A stretch of 64,000 nt of DNA from an archaeon (GCA_024413395.1 JAKSUH010000001.1:1-64000); one strand, 5' to 3'; shown: positions 36,495 through 47,565, counted from the first letter of the stretch. The notes: a model not told the origin generated them from the letters alone. A program made the numbers and translations.

Positions 36495-37859
36495 ATGACT
36501 AATAACGCTTATAATATGATTAATTTACAAGGTAGTGGGGTTAACCCTGCTACCTTTTCAGGTACTGTATATAAACCTCTTGCACCAAATGTTGCTTTGT
36601 TAGATAAATCTCTTACTACATTAGCTGCTAAAAAAGATGAAATAGCTAAAGGTCAAGCTGCCATAGATCAAGTATTTGGACAATTAGAAGAACAAATGTA
36701 TAATGATGCTGAAACTAGAGATTGGTTAGCTGATAAAAAAGCTAGTATTCAAAACGCTATTGCAGAAAAAGCTAATGAAATGGATTTATATGGAGCTGCT
36801 AGAACTGCTACAAAAGCTGCAGGAGAAATAGTAGGAAACACCGTTGTAATAGATAGACTTCAAGATAACACAGCTTTTGAAGCTATGAGAAAAGAAGTTA
36901 ATTCTAATCCAAAACTTTCTAAAGATGTAAAAGAATATTTTCTTGCAACTCATCCTCATGACGGAGTATTAATAAAAGATGAACAAGGAAATGATATTTC
37001 TTATGACCATAGTGATTATTTAGAAAGACCTGCAGAACAAATTGATTATACTCCTATTATAGAAAAAGCTCAGTCTACTATAAAAGAAATGGCTGGTTCT
37101 TTTTCTAATATGACAGGTAGAAAAATGGTTAAAGGTTCTGATGGAAAATTTGTTCCTGATTCTAGTGAAAATGCAGAACCAAATATATTTGATAAAAGTT
37201 ATAATTGGAAAGATGTAAGTTTTGATAGATTATTTAGTGCTATTAATTCTGCTTTAGGTTTAACTCCAGGAAGTAAAGAGTCTTTAATTCAAGATTATAA
37301 TGCTGCTCGTTGGAAATATGAACAACTTAATCAAAAAATAGAAAATGCTAATAATAGATTGTTAAATGCTAAAACTGAAGAAGAAGCTAATAGAATACTA
37401 TTAGAATTAAATAAATATGCAAATGATATTCAACCTTATGCAAATGAACTTATAGGACAAAAAGATAAACATATTCTTAATGTTAATGAATATATTGCTG
37501 CTAAAGTTCTTCCTTGGGTTAAAGCAATGAGTTATTCAGAATACAATACAGCATGGGGAGAACATAAATTTATAGATCCAAATAAAGGAAGTGGAAGTGA
37601 TAAGACTCCTATTATGTATGATCCTAATTGGAATCAAACCGCAAACACCATAGAAGTTGATTTAAGTTCTGACGCAAAACAAACTGTTAACAGTGTAACT
37701 AGTTCAGTACAAGCTATAGTAGATAAATTTGGTACTCCTACAGGATATACTTATACAGGTCCTGTACAATCTGATACCGCAACTAGTTGGTTAGGTTCTA
37801 TTCCTAGACATACTACTCCTGCAAAAATAGTTCCAGATTCACCTAAGTCAAACCCTTAA
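36495..37859 (+). CDS. Putative cargo protein
   Basis: 454 residues, helical with coiled coils at about residues 40-100 and 270-320 and a disordered Thr/Ser/Pro-rich tail. It begins three bases after the previous stop. The coiled-coil content and position between muzzle and giant virion proteins suggest a small cargo component packed with them. A terminator-like hairpin lies at codons 13-20. No enzymatic motif seen. Confidence 0.6.
   Translation: MTNNAYNMINLQGSGVNPATFSGTVYKPLAPNVALLDKSLTTLAAKKDEIAKGQAAIDQVFGQLEEQMYNDAETRDWLADKKASIQNAIAEKANEMDLYGAARTATKAAGEIVGNTVVIDRLQDNTAFEAMRKEVNSNPKLSKDVKEYFLATHPHDGVLIKDEQGNDISYDHSDYLERPAEQIDYTPIIEKAQSTIKEMAGSFSNMTGRKMVKGSDGKFVPDSSENAEPNIFDKSYNWKDVSFDRLFSAINSALGLTPGSKESLIQDYNAARWKYEQLNQKIENANNRLLNAKTEEEANRILLELNKYANDIQPYANELIGQKDKHILNVNEYIAAKVLPWVKAMSYSEYNTAWGEHKFIDPNKGSGSDKTPIMYDPNWNQTANTIEVDLSSDAKQTVNSVTSSVQAIVDKFGTPTGYTYTGPVQSDTATSWLGSIPRHTTPAKIVPDSPKSNP
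36531..36558 (+). promoter_or_regulatory. Terminator-like hairpin inside the start of a gene
   Basis: GGTAG and CTACC flank the palindrome GGGTTAACCC, and TTTT follows. It lies 36 bases after the start codon at 36495. It could act as an attenuator or limit the downstream giant genes. Confidence 0.45.
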
Positions 37860-37871
37860 AACAATATTATT

Positions 37872-39563
37872 ATGCCACAATTTAGTCAAGATACAATAAA
37901 TTCTTATTTAGCTAATAATAACTATAGAGGTATAGTTGATTATGTTTCTAAATTTAAGTTTAATGATCCTAAAGTTCAAGAAGAAGTTGATGGATATCTT
38001 TCTGTTATAAAAGATAACGCTGATATGGCAGAAGCTATTTTGGATGATCAAACTAATGATGATGATAGAAATAAAATTCAATTTCAAATGAATGTTTTAA
38101 ATAAAGTAGATTCTGCTGGAGATACAGACTATGGTGATATTTATAATGACTTAATAAATAAATATGGAAAACCAGAATCTACTTGGAATACAACACCTCA
38201 GTATACTAATGTTGAAGAAATAACTTATGTTTTTCATAATAAAAATCATTTTGATAATTTTATGAATAAATTAAGTTCTTATCCTATAGAAGGAAAAGAA
38301 TCTCAAAATGAAAAAGGTTATAAAACTTTTACTATTAATAGAGAATCTTTAAGAAATCCATCTAAAGCAAAACATTTATTTGAAACTCTTAATCAAGTCA
38401 AAGCAGAAGATAAAAAAGATTTTTTAGGTAGTGTAAAACAAACTGCTGCTAATCTAGGTCTATTTGGTTTAAATATAAAAGGGGAGGATGTTGCTTGGCA
38501 CGCAGAATCTTATGGTCATGATAATAAAAATAATAGAATACAACTTTATAGTTGGAGTCCTACAATACAAGATAATGTATTTAATTTTACTAATGCAGTA
38601 GCAAGATTTAGAATGGAAAGAGCTACTGAAGCTAATCTTTTATCTTTGTTTAATGAAACTGCTGAAACATTCAATAAAGCTTTGGATGCTAGATATTCAA
38701 AAGTTGCAGATACTGAATTAAAAACAAGTCCTGTTTTAACAAGAAGACATGCTGAAATTTTTGATAAAAAACAAAGAGGTCTTATAAATCAAACTGAATA
38801 TGATGCAGAATTAAAAGATGCTAACAAAGAAGTATTGAGAAGAATAAGAGATAATCAATTTGCTACTTCCGAATATCCTTTATTTTATGCTATAGATGAA
38901 GATACTAATAAACTAATAAACATCAAAGGAGAAGATAGACAAAAAGCTATTGCTATGTTACACGCATTAATTGATGATAAAAATGATAAAATTAGTATTA
39001 CAGGAGGAGTTGCAGGATCTCAACAAGGTACTGTAATTAGTATTACAGAATATGATAAAGAAGATGGAAAAATTAAAAGTCCAAAAGAACATCAATATTT
39101 TATTCCTAATTTTCTTAAAGAAGAATTAGTAAAATATGCTAATTACGACCCTAATCTTAAGACTACAATGGATATGTTTAAACATGCTGCATTTAAGTCT
39201 AAATATTCTGTTAATGGTGGATATTACGATAGCTTTCAATCTGATGGTTCTGCTAAATTTCATACATCTGTTAACGATCCAGGTAAATTTAAAAGCAAAG
39301 AAGAAGTTTATAATGATATTCTTAGATTTAATACACAAGAACTTTATAAAAAAGGTATGGTTGCTGATTTAGGACAACCAAAAGATACTTATACAGAATC
39401 TGAAGCAAAACGTATACAAGATTATGCTAAGATTCAGGCTAGAGTTATGCAAAATTTAGACCCTTCGTTTAAGTTTGATGCTAATGATCCTAAGCAAGCT
39501 AATTATATAAAAAATGCTAATGATATTTATAACCAAATTTTATACTTTTATAGATTAAAATAA
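37872..39563 (+). CDS. Putative cargo or tail-associated protein
   Basis: 563 residues, mixed helix and strand, with highly charged, asparagine-rich stretches. Segments with alternating hydrophobic residues (residues 118-180, 360-400) suggest at least two globular domains, and helices dominate 225-330 and 480-563. No family recognised. The stop codon overlaps the start of the 2651-residue gene by one base (TAATG), tying the two in one translation unit and implying joint assembly. Confidence 0.6.
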   Translation: MPQFSQDTINSYLANNNYRGIVDYVSKFKFNDPKVQEEVDGYLSVIKDNADMAEAILDDQTNDDDRNKIQFQMNVLNKVDSAGDTDYGDIYNDLINKYGKPESTWNTTPQYTNVEEITYVFHNKNHFDNFMNKLSSYPIEGKESQNEKGYKTFTINRESLRNPSKAKHLFETLNQVKAEDKKDFLGSVKQTAANLGLFGLNIKGEDVAWHAESYGHDNKNNRIQLYSWSPTIQDNVFNFTNAVARFRMERATEANLLSLFNETAETFNKALDARYSKVADTELKTSPVLTRRHAEIFDKKQRGLINQTEYDAELKDANKEVLRRIRDNQFATSEYPLFYAIDEDTNKLINIKGEDRQKAIAMLHALIDDKNDKISITGGVAGSQQGTVISITEYDKEDGKIKSPKEHQYFIPNFLKEELVKYANYDPNLKTTMDMFKHAAFKSKYSVNGGYYDSFQSDGSAKFHTSVNDPGKFKSKEEVYNDILRFNTQELYKKGMVADLGQPKDTYTESEAKRIQDYAKIQARVMQNLDPSFKFDANDPKQANYIKNANDIYNQILYFYRLK

Positions 39564-42500
39564 TGGAGAATATAGTAGATATTTTAAATAATGTAGAGGA
39601 ACCTAAAACAGGTCCCTCTACTTCTATTTTAGATAAGTCTGTAACAAATGATTTAAATCATACAGATGAAAGTAATAATAGTGTCGCTACTTTATTAAAT
39701 ACTCCAACTTATGGAGAAGCATTAATGATAAACGATATTATTAAAACTTCTGATATAGGAAAATTTATAGAAGATGATGAAGTTAAAAAACTTAAAGATA
39801 AACTTAGAAAGAAAGGAGGATATGGATATACTCCTGATACAATAGAAGAATTAAGATATTTATTATCTAAAGAACAAGGATTTTTTGAGAAGTCAGCAAA
39901 AGGTCTTGGAAAGTTTGCTAATGAAGCAGTTTTGGGAACTGTTGCAATGATAGGTATGTTTGCTGATATGGCAGAAAATGCTTATAAAGATGATGTATTT
40001 TATCAAGAACGAGGAGCTGGTAAAAAAACTAGAGAATTAAAAGAATATATTGATGACGCATTGGATATTTATACTACAGAAAATCATCTTTCTTTAGATT
40101 GGGGTTATCTTATGAATAATATGGGTAATCTAGCATCTAGTATTTCTCTTATGATTCCTGGTTATGGAGGAGCAAAAGTTGCAGGAATGTTAGGAAAAAG
40201 ATTACTTAAAGGAGCAAGAGCTTCTGCTAATTTATTAGGAAAAGCAGGTAAAGCTGGAAGAATTATGCAAAAAGCAGCACAGCCTCTTTATAATACTAGA
40301 TTGTTAAATACAACAGGAACTGTATTTAGTGCAGGAGTTAATGCTACAATATCTAGATTAGGAGAAAATTATCAAGAAGCTCAAGAAGTATATTCTAATC
40401 TTGTAAAAGATATAAATACTAAAATAAATAGTTCAGATTATGATTATAATGCTTTTCTTGAAAGAAATGCTGATATATTAGCAGAAGCTCAAGAAGAAGC
40501 TGCAAGAGAAGGAAAAACATTTGATATAAATAATAAACTTGATGTTGCTAAATATATAGCCAAAAAATCAGCTGATAGAACTTTTGCTATAGATTGGATA
40601 AATGTATTATTCGATACAGCTGAATTATTAGCAATAGGTAATCCTTTTAGACCAAAAGGAAGTCATCATTTAAGTTGGGAAAAAGCTGCTAGAAAACAAT
40701 CTAGATATTTAGGTAAAAGTGAAGAAGAAATTGCTCAACTTATGTCTAACAGAACAGCTAAAGAAAAATTTAAAGACTTTATGGCTAACGCAACATATCT
40801 TGCTAAAACCGAAGGAGTTAATGCTTTAGGTGAATCTGTAGAAGAAATGATAAACACTATTGCTAATAAAGAAGGTTATCATTTTGCAAAATTAATAACA
40901 GACGGAGAAGATTATTCTAATTTTGGAGATAGACTTCATAGTTATTTTAATGATGATGAAATTTGGGATAGTGCATTTTGGGGATTCATGGGAGGTATTA
41001 TGTTTTCAGGTGGTACCAAAGTTGCAGGAAGAGTTTATAATAGTATTAAAAATAAAACTAAAACTGAAGAAAATATTCCTGAAAATGCTAAAAAACAAAA
41101 ATCATGGCATATTTTTGATGAACTTCCTGAAATAAAAAGACAACAAGCTATTATAGAAGATGTTGGTAAAAGAGCAAATCTTTATAGAATGCAACAAACT
41201 GCTATTCTTTCAAATGAAAATTTAACTCAAGAAGAAAAAGAAGAACAATTAAATCAAGCAAAGACTAATTTTATAGAAGAAACCATTCTTTCTGGAGTTG
41301 ATAGTGGTTGTTCAGATTATATGGAAGCTATATTTGAAGATACCGCAGTAGAAAATGCTATGGTTCAATTAGGTATTGCAGATCCAAATACTGTAAGTTC
41401 TGAAAGACAAGAAATACTAAGCAAAATGAGAGAAATGAAAAACGATTATTATAATGAACTTAATAAAGTTTTTCAAATAGCTTCAGGTTTTGGATTAGAT
41501 AACGATATAGAAGTTCCTGCTACTTATATTCATTTAGCTGCTAAACATAACATGGCAGTTAATAGAAAACTAAATGTTTTAAATAGTAAATTAACAGATA
41601 CTGAAAATAAAATAGCAAAGCTTAATACTAATAGTAATATAAATTCTCAAGAAGATGAGTTTCTTGCATTACAAGCTAAAACAGAAAGAATATATGAATT
41701 AAATGAAAGACTAAAAGAACTTTCTCCTAATGATGAAACTGATATTCTTTCTGTTGATAGAAGAAATGCTATTAAAAAAGAATTAGAATATTTAAAAAAT
41801 TCTTTAAATGATAGTGAATATTTATATACATTAGGATATTTATTAAGATATGATACTAATACTAGAAATAATATTTTTAAAGGTTTGTTTGATTCTACTG
41901 AAGGATTAACTTCTGTAGATATTAAACAAAGAAAAGATTCACTTCTTGAACATAAGTCTGCATTAGATATATTAAACTTTGGAGATAGATATAAGAAATA
42001 TGTAGATATGCTAGCTCCTGTTACTATTAAAAATAGTAAAAATTCTGAAGGAAATGTAATTAGTACTAAAAATATTCCAGAAACAGTTAAACAACTTAAT
42101 GAAATTAAAAGAAAATATAATGATTTATTTTCTGATATAAATGTTTCTAGTAAAACTAAGAATCCTGCTTTATTTGAACAAAAACAACTTAGAGAATATA
42201 TTAAATTAACTATTGCTTCAACACGAAATGATAAAATAGAAGATTTAGAATCTTTATCTGAAGTAATGACTGAATATAATTATCTTAATCATAAAGCTGG
42301 AACAAAAGCTCTTACAGAAGCTAGAAAAAATATAGGTATTTGGTATGCCAACGATCCTATTAATACAATCAAAGCGTTAGATGCTGTTGCTGAAGGAAGA
42401 ACTCCTAATCTAGAATTTTTGAAACCTAATGAAAGAGATATATTTGATGATACAGTTAATATTATTAGACTATCTGATAAAACAAATAAAACTTTAGGAC

Positions 42501-45500
42501 AAACTTTAAAACAAGTCATAAAAGAACAAATTCAAGATGATTATAAAAATGCTGTAATTAATAGAGAAATATCTAAATTAGAACAAGCAGAGAAAGAAGA
42601 GAAGAACCAGAAAAATCCTTCACAAAATGAAAACTCTTCTGCGACACAATCTAATAGTAGCCAAAGCAATCTATCTACTAATGAATTAAATTCAAATGTA
42701 GAAGAGCAGAGCAGTGTCAATGCCAATGCTACACAACAAAGCACCCAACCACAACAACAAAACGGACAGACTGACAGTTCTTCTACTACTGAACAAACTC
42801 CTATTAATCTTCCTACTTCAGATACTTTAAAACTTACAGATACTACTAATCCTCATAAACTTATAGATACTGATACTGATTATCAATATGAAGTTGAATT
42901 TTTAAACAAAGATTATGATCTTGATTATTTTGAAGATAACGGAGTTAACTTATTACAAGAAGTTGATTGTGTTTGGCGACCTATTGTTAAATATAATCCT
43001 AATACTAAAAAATTCAATATTGTTAGAAAAGGAAAATTAATTAATGTTGGAAGTATATCAAATGATTCTCAAACTTCTGAAGAAGAACAAGAAGGAGTTT
43101 CTGGTGTAGTACCAAAAGATGTAGAACCTATTGTTGCTGAAACTACAGATTCTAAACCAGACGATGATTATAGAACTCTTACAGATGCAGAAAAGATTTC
43201 TAAAAACTTTATGACTAAATATAAAGAAGAAAAAGATACTAAAGATTTACAACAAATAATAGATGAGTTTGTAGTAGAACAAACAAAAGGTTTAAAAGAT
43301 GAAGAATTAAAATCTACAGAAGATGCTATTAGAGAAACTTTAAATAGTTTTAAAGAACTTAGAGAAATGGTAGGAAAACCTATTCCTGATGCAGTTTCCG
43401 AATATATAGACAAATATTCTGATATAAGAGAAAGTGATGAATCTAGATCAGATGCTCTTAAAGCATTAATTGATGCTTATTGTTTAGATAGACATATCGG
43501 AAAACTTGATGGTAAGTATATGGTTAATTTTGAACATCTTTGTAATTATATTACAGAAAAACTAAATGGACTAGATACTTATTCAGAAATTGTTTATAAT
43601 TCTGCAGTGAAGTATATTAACGGTCTTCCTGAAGAATATGTAATTGTAGATAAAGAAACTTTATTAACTAAAACTTATTCTGATGCAGTTCTTAAAAAAC
43701 GATTTGCTGTACAAAATCAAGTAACTGGTATTTCAGTTTCATTTAATGATTATTTAAATAGTCTTCCTAATGAACAAGAAAAACAAAAAGCTTTAGAAGC
43801 TTATAATAGTATTGCTGTAGGAGATGAATTAAAATATACTAAAACTTCTGATACTAAAGCAGAAATTAAAACAAAAGATGGAGTAACAATAGCTACTGTA
43901 TCAATGCCGGGAATAGACTCTTCTACGGGGGATTATCTCGGAAACACAGATGGCTGGAATAATCATATTAGACTTGTTGGAGATAGTATTATTAGTCCAT
44001 TTAAAGATGCTATTGTTAATATTCTTACTAGTTCTGATGCTTCTAAAAAAGAATTAAAAGATTGTTTATTTAAGCTTTGTTATCTAAAGTTAAATAATAA
44101 TGAATATCAAAAAGTAGTTAATCAAATAATTAACAATAAAGCATATAATGATTTAAAAGAATTTGCTAATAATTTAGATGTAGAAAATAACGGAAAACTT
44201 ATAAATGGTTTAACTAAAATTATAGGTTATTGTGAATTTGATTATGTTCTTATCGATGATGTAGAAACACAGCAAATTATAGATTCATTAAATGATTGGT
44301 TTAGAAAAACATTTGATACTTATAATCAAGAAGATAAAATTATAAATGGTGACTGTAAAATTACTGTTACTAAAATAAATACTGGTAGTTTTATAAGTGC
44401 AGTTCCTAGAGAAAATTTAACAGATCCTGCTACACAGTTACCTACAATATCAAAAGGAATAGGCAGTAAACATAAAGGAGAAATGGCTATTACGAAATCA
44501 ACAAATGGAGGTTATATTATAGCAGGAGAACCTTTTGTTGAAGGTGCTACAAAAGCTAACATCTCACTTGTTAGAATTAAAAATAGAAACGGTGTTAATT
44601 TTTACGTACCTATGTATCCTTCTAAATTAGCTAATGTTAAATCTAGTGCTGTATTAGCTTATCATAAAGCTGTTAAAAACAAAATACAATCTTTATTACA
44701 AGCTAAAAAGACTAAGTATGATGTTACTAACACAGAAGAAGCTGATAATATATATCAAGAATTAGTAGAACATATCACTAAAGCATTTGATAGAAATAAA
44801 CATATAAGTCTTTATAATTTTATTACTGTAAATGAAAATAAACAAAATGGTTCTATTTCTATAACTAATACTAAAACAAAGGATGTTATTGTATTTTTTA
44901 AAAGAGAAGCATCAAATCCTAATCAACCTAGCATTAAAGCTCAAATAGGTATGAGTGGACAATCTCTACAAACTGTATTTATTACAGATATTTATAATAA
45001 ACCTAGTAAAGATATAAAAGATAAACTAGACGCTATTATGGATAATGCTACTATAGATATAGATTTTTATGCATTACAATGCAATGATGAACAGAAGTCT
45101 ATAGATAATATTCCTGATAGTAAAAATAAAGGTTATCTTAAATTTGAAAATGGAAAATTTGTATTAGAATGTGATAATGTTAACCATGAATATACTAGTT
45201 ATAATGATTTTATAATATCTAATGATTTAGGAAATGTAAATACTGGATTGGATAGTACAAAAACTTCTAATTTTGATATATCTAGTGATCTTTATAAAAG
45301 AAGTTCTACTATTGGTCTTCAAATTAGTGAAAACGTTAATGTTCCTACAATTAAAGAACCGAAAGCTACTAGTAAACAAAAGACTACTAAACCGTCCCCT
45401 GTAGAAAAGAGTAGTAGAAAAAAGAAAGCTACTAATAAGTCTGAATTAAGAAATACTATTGTAGATATTCTTACTAATTCTGATAATAAAGCTGAAGAAC

Positions 45501-47518
45501 TTTCTAATCTATTAGCTGGAAAAGAAATTACAGAAGTTCTTAAAAAATATAATTTATTACCTAGTAATATTATTTATGATGAATCAGCTGTAAAAGGACA
45601 TAATGCTAAATTTTCTGGAAAGGATAAACAAATATATGTAGGAGATATTTGGCTTGATGATATTGCTTTAAAAAATCCTCAAGAAGGTATTAGAAAATTA
45701 GTACATGAACAACTTCATGCTAAATTTGATTCTATTGAAAATAAAGAATCTGTTATTGAAGAGTTTTCTAATATATATAAAGAGTTTGTAGATTCAATAC
45801 CTTCTGGTAATGACACTATAGGTAAATATAAAAAGAAGTTTGATGAAAAGTCTAAACAAGACAGACTTGAAGAATTTATTGTAGAATCTCTTACTAGTAA
45901 AGAATTTGCTAATTATTTAAATTCTGTAACAGCAAAAGATGTTGAAGGACAAACTATTCTTGAAAAGTTATTTGATTTTATTTCTAAAGTTCTTGGAATA
46001 AAAGTTAATGATAAAAGTCTTTATTATAAAGAACTTAAAACTTTAGCTACTTTTGAAGATAGTATATTAACCGAAACTGTAGAAGGAACAAATGAATTAA
46101 AAGAACTTCCTGAAACTCCTTTAAATCCTAGTGTATATGAAAATGAAGAACAATTAAGGATGATAGAAGAAGCAATGTTTTTAGAAAAAACAAATGCTAA
46201 TTATACTGATGCTGATGAGATATTTTCTGATATTATAGAAGATGAGTATACTCAAGAAATGAAAGATATAAAAGCTAAAGCTATCGCTGATGGAACATTC
46301 ATGAAAGCTCCTAATGGACAACCTACTAATCTTAATGAAAGACAATGGATACATGTTAGAACTAAAGCTTTTAAAGATTGGTTTGGTGATTGGGAAAGTA
46401 TCAATAGATTTAATTTAGACAATATAGATACTTCAAAAGTAGATATAGAACTTGTAGATAAAACTTGGAAAAATGATGCTTCTAAAGTTAATAAAACTGC
46501 AAGAATATATTTAAAAGGACAAAAAGAAAAAGGTTATTTTGAATTAGTTAAAGACCAAGAACCTTTTATGTATTCTGTTCATTTTAAAACAGGTGATGGT
46601 AATACAGGTGAAACTTATGGTAGCACTAAAGAAGAAAGAGCTATTCTTTATAAAGAACTTATAAATGCTTTACCTAAAGGAGCTCAAATATCTACTTGGG
46701 GAGAAATATCTAAAGGCGGAATAACAGCTTTAAATAAAATAGGTTCTTCTATGACTAAAGTCGGAGAAAGACAAGTAAAAGATAGAGAAGAAAACAATAT
46801 AAATATTCCTATTTATCAAAATGGAGAATCTAACGTTTCTAAAGTAGTTGATGAAAATGGAGAACCTTTAGTTGTTTATCATCAAACAAGTTCAAAATTT
46901 GATACTTTTGATATAAATAAAACTGTAAATGCAGCAAATGATTTATTAACTCCTTATGGTATTTTTACTAAACCTACAAGTGATGATATTTTTTATAATA
47001 ATTCTGATATTCAATTACCTGTATTTATAAATAATAAAAATATAATATCTTTTAATGATAGAAATGCTTTATTTGAATATTTAAAAGACAACATTAAAGA
47101 TTATCAACGATTATTATATGTTATAGATAATATAGATACAGATGATCCTTTTATGATAGAATCTATTAATTCAATAGAATATAAAGAAGATGTTAAAAAT
47201 TTAATAACAAAACATTTTAAAGAAAAAGGATTTGATGGATTACATTTAAAAATTGATGAAGGTTTTAGTAATGGAAAATCATCTATAACTGAAACATATA
47301 TATCTTTTAATCCTAATCAAGTTAAATCAGCTACTGATAATAATGGAAACTATAGTAACCAAGAAGATAATATTTATTATTCTGATATTATCGAAGATGA
47401 TACAATTACACTTCAAATAGGAAGTAGTGTTGATTTTGTAGATAGATTGCCAAATTCTATTAGAGGTAGAGTTAAAGATAAAATAGATAGTTTTGAATAT
47501 AAAATACTTTGTAAATAA
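39563..47518 (+). CDS. Giant ejected protein with zinc protease and ART-like domains
   Basis: 2651 residues. Order: disordered start; hydrophobic, glycine-rich segments at about 120-140, 188-209 and 471-489 that could enter membranes; coiled coils (500-1000); Ser/Gln/Asn-rich linker (1016-1089); mixed domains; metalloprotease motif His2048-Glu-Gln-Leu-His2052 with a likely third ligand in the EEFIVE run (2103-2108); WIHVRTKAFKDWFGDWE (2262-2278), common in phage polyvalent proteins; ADP-ribosyltransferase-like domain from VVYHQTSSKF (2437) to NQVKSATDNNGNY (near 2585-2597). Probably stored in the virion and injected, carrying enzymes that act on the host. Enzyme activity is predicted from motifs. 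Confidence 0.75.
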   Translation: MENIVDILNNVEEPKTGPSTSILDKSVTNDLNHTDESNNSVATLLNTPTYGEALMINDIIKTSDIGKFIEDDEVKKLKDKLRKKGGYGYTPDTIEELRYLLSKEQGFFEKSAKGLGKFANEAVLGTVAMIGMFADMAENAYKDDVFYQERGAGKKTRELKEYIDDALDIYTTENHLSLDWGYLMNNMGNLASSISLMIPGYGGAKVAGMLGKRLLKGARASANLLGKAGKAGRIMQKAAQPLYNTRLLNTTGTVFSAGVNATISRLGENYQEAQEVYSNLVKDINTKINSSDYDYNAFLERNADILAEAQEEAAREGKTFDINNKLDVAKYIAKKSADRTFAIDWINVLFDTAELLAIGNPFRPKGSHHLSWEKAARKQSRYLGKSEEEIAQLMSNRTAKEKFKDFMANATYLAKTEGVNALGESVEEMINTIANKEGYHFAKLITDGEDYSNFGDRLHSYFNDDEIWDSAFWGFMGGIMFSGGTKVAGRVYNSIKNKTKTEENIPENAKKQKSWHIFDELPEIKRQQAIIEDVGKRANLYRMQQTAILSNENLTQEEKEEQLNQAKTNFIEETILSGVDSGCSDYMEAIFEDTAVENAMVQLGIADPNTVSSERQEILSKMREMKNDYYNELNKVFQIASGFGLDNDIEVPATYIHLAAKHNMAVNRKLNVLNSKLTDTENKIAKLNTNSNINSQEDEFLALQAKTERIYELNERLKELSPNDETDILSVDRRNAIKKELEYLKNSLNDSEYLYTLGYLLRYDTNTRNNIFKGLFDSTEGLTSVDIKQRKDSLLEHKSALDILNFGDRYKKYVDMLAPVTIKNSKNSEGNVISTKNIPETVKQLNEIKRKYNDLFSDINVSSKTKNPALFEQKQLREYIKLTIASTRNDKIEDLESLSEVMTEYNYLNHKAGTKALTEARKNIGIWYANDPINTIKALDAVAEGRTPNLEFLKPNERDIFDDTVNIIRLSDKTNKTLGQTLKQVIKEQIQDDYKNAVINREISKLEQAEKEEKNQKNPSQNENSSATQSNSSQSNLSTNELNSNVEEQSSVNANATQQSTQPQQQNGQTDSSSTTEQTPINLPTSDTLKLTDTTNPHKLIDTDTDYQYEVEFLNKDYDLDYFEDNGVNLLQEVDCVWRPIVKYNPNTKKFNIVRKGKLINVGSISNDSQTSEEEQEGVSGVVPKDVEPIVAETTDSKPDDDYRTLTDAEKISKNFMTKYKEEKDTKDLQQIIDEFVVEQTKGLKDEELKSTEDAIRETLNSFKELREMVGKPIPDAVSEYIDKYSDIRESDESRSDALKALIDAYCLDRHIGKLDGKYMVNFEHLCNYITEKLNGLDTYSEIVYNSAVKYINGLPEEYVIVDKETLLTKTYSDAVLKKRFAVQNQVTGISVSFNDYLNSLPNEQEKQKALEAYNSIAVGDELKYTKTSDTKAEIKTKDGVTIATVSMPGIDSSTGDYLGNTDGWNNHIRLVGDSIISPFKDAIVNILTSSDASKKELKDCLFKLCYLKLNNNEYQKVVNQIINNKAYNDLKEFANNLDVENNGKLINGLTKIIGYCEFDYVLIDDVETQQIIDSLNDWFRKTFDTYNQEDKIINGDCKITVTKINTGSFISAVPRENLTDPATQLPTISKGIGSKHKGEMAITKSTNGGYIIAGEPFVEGATKANISLVRIKNRNGVNFYVPMYPSKLANVKSSAVLAYHKAVKNKIQSLLQAKKTKYDVTNTEEADNIYQELVEHITKAFDRNKHISLYNFITVNENKQNGSISITNTKTKDVIVFFKREASNPNQPSIKAQIGMSGQSLQTVFITDIYNKPSKDIKDKLDAIMDNATIDIDFYALQCNDEQKSIDNIPDSKNKGYLKFENGKFVLECDNVNHEYTSYNDFIISNDLGNVNTGLDSTKTSNFDISSDLYKRSSTIGLQISENVNVPTIKEPKATSKQKTTKPSPVEKSSRKKKATNKSELRNTIVDILTNSDNKAEELSNLLAGKEITEVLKKYNLLPSNIIYDESAVKGHNAKFSGKDKQIYVGDIWLDDIALKNPQEGIRKLVHEQLHAKFDSIENKESVIEEFSNIYKEFVDSIPSGNDTIGKYKKKFDEKSKQDRLEEFIVESLTSKEFANYLNSVTAKDVEGQTILEKLFDFISKVLGIKVNDKSLYYKELKTLATFEDSILTETVEGTNELKELPETPLNPSVYENEEQLRMIEEAMFLEKTNANYTDADEIFSDIIEDEYTQEMKDIKAKAIADGTFMKAPNGQPTNLNERQWIHVRTKAFKDWFGDWESINRFNLDNIDTSKVDIELVDKTWKNDASKVNKTARIYLKGQKEKGYFELVKDQEPFMYSVHFKTGDGNTGETYGSTKEERAILYKELINALPKGAQISTWGEISKGGITALNKIGSSMTKVGERQVKDREENNINIPIYQNGESNVSKVVDENGEPLVVYHQTSSKFDTFDINKTVNAANDLLTPYGIFTKPTSDDIFYNNSDIQLPVFINNKNIISFNDRNALFEYLKDNIKDYQRLLYVIDNIDTDDPFMIESINSIEYKEDVKNLITKHFKEKGFDGLHLKIDEGFSNGKSSITETYISFNPNQVKSATDNNGNYSNQEDNIYYSDIIEDDTITLQIGSSVDFVDRLPNSIRGRVKDKIDSFEYKILCK
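43918..43931 (+). repeat. G-rich motif copy 9 (CTCTTCTACGGGGG)
   Basis: Exact 14-mer inside the 2651-residue gene, read as Ser-Ser-Thr-Gly, a different frame from the identical copy at 34783. Confidence 0.65.
45396..45414 (-). repeat. G-rich motif copy 10 (CTCTTTTCTACAGGGG, reversed)
   Basis: Divergent complementary-strand copy in the 2651-residue gene, preceded by CTA and followed by ACGG. Confidence 0.4.
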
Positions 47519-47529
47519 GTTAGTTAAGA

Positions 47530-47565
47530 AATAGGTAGTACAACTTGTGCTACCTATTTTTTTTT
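47530..47565 (+). terminator. Terminator after the 2651-residue gene
   Basis: ATAGGTAG pairs with CTACCTAT around an 11-base loop, followed by nine T. Confidence 0.92.

Noticed and set aside
38481-38490. AAAAGGGGAGG as another copy of the G-rich motif
   Set aside because: It lacks the CTCTT and TAC parts. It is only a G4 run after A residues.
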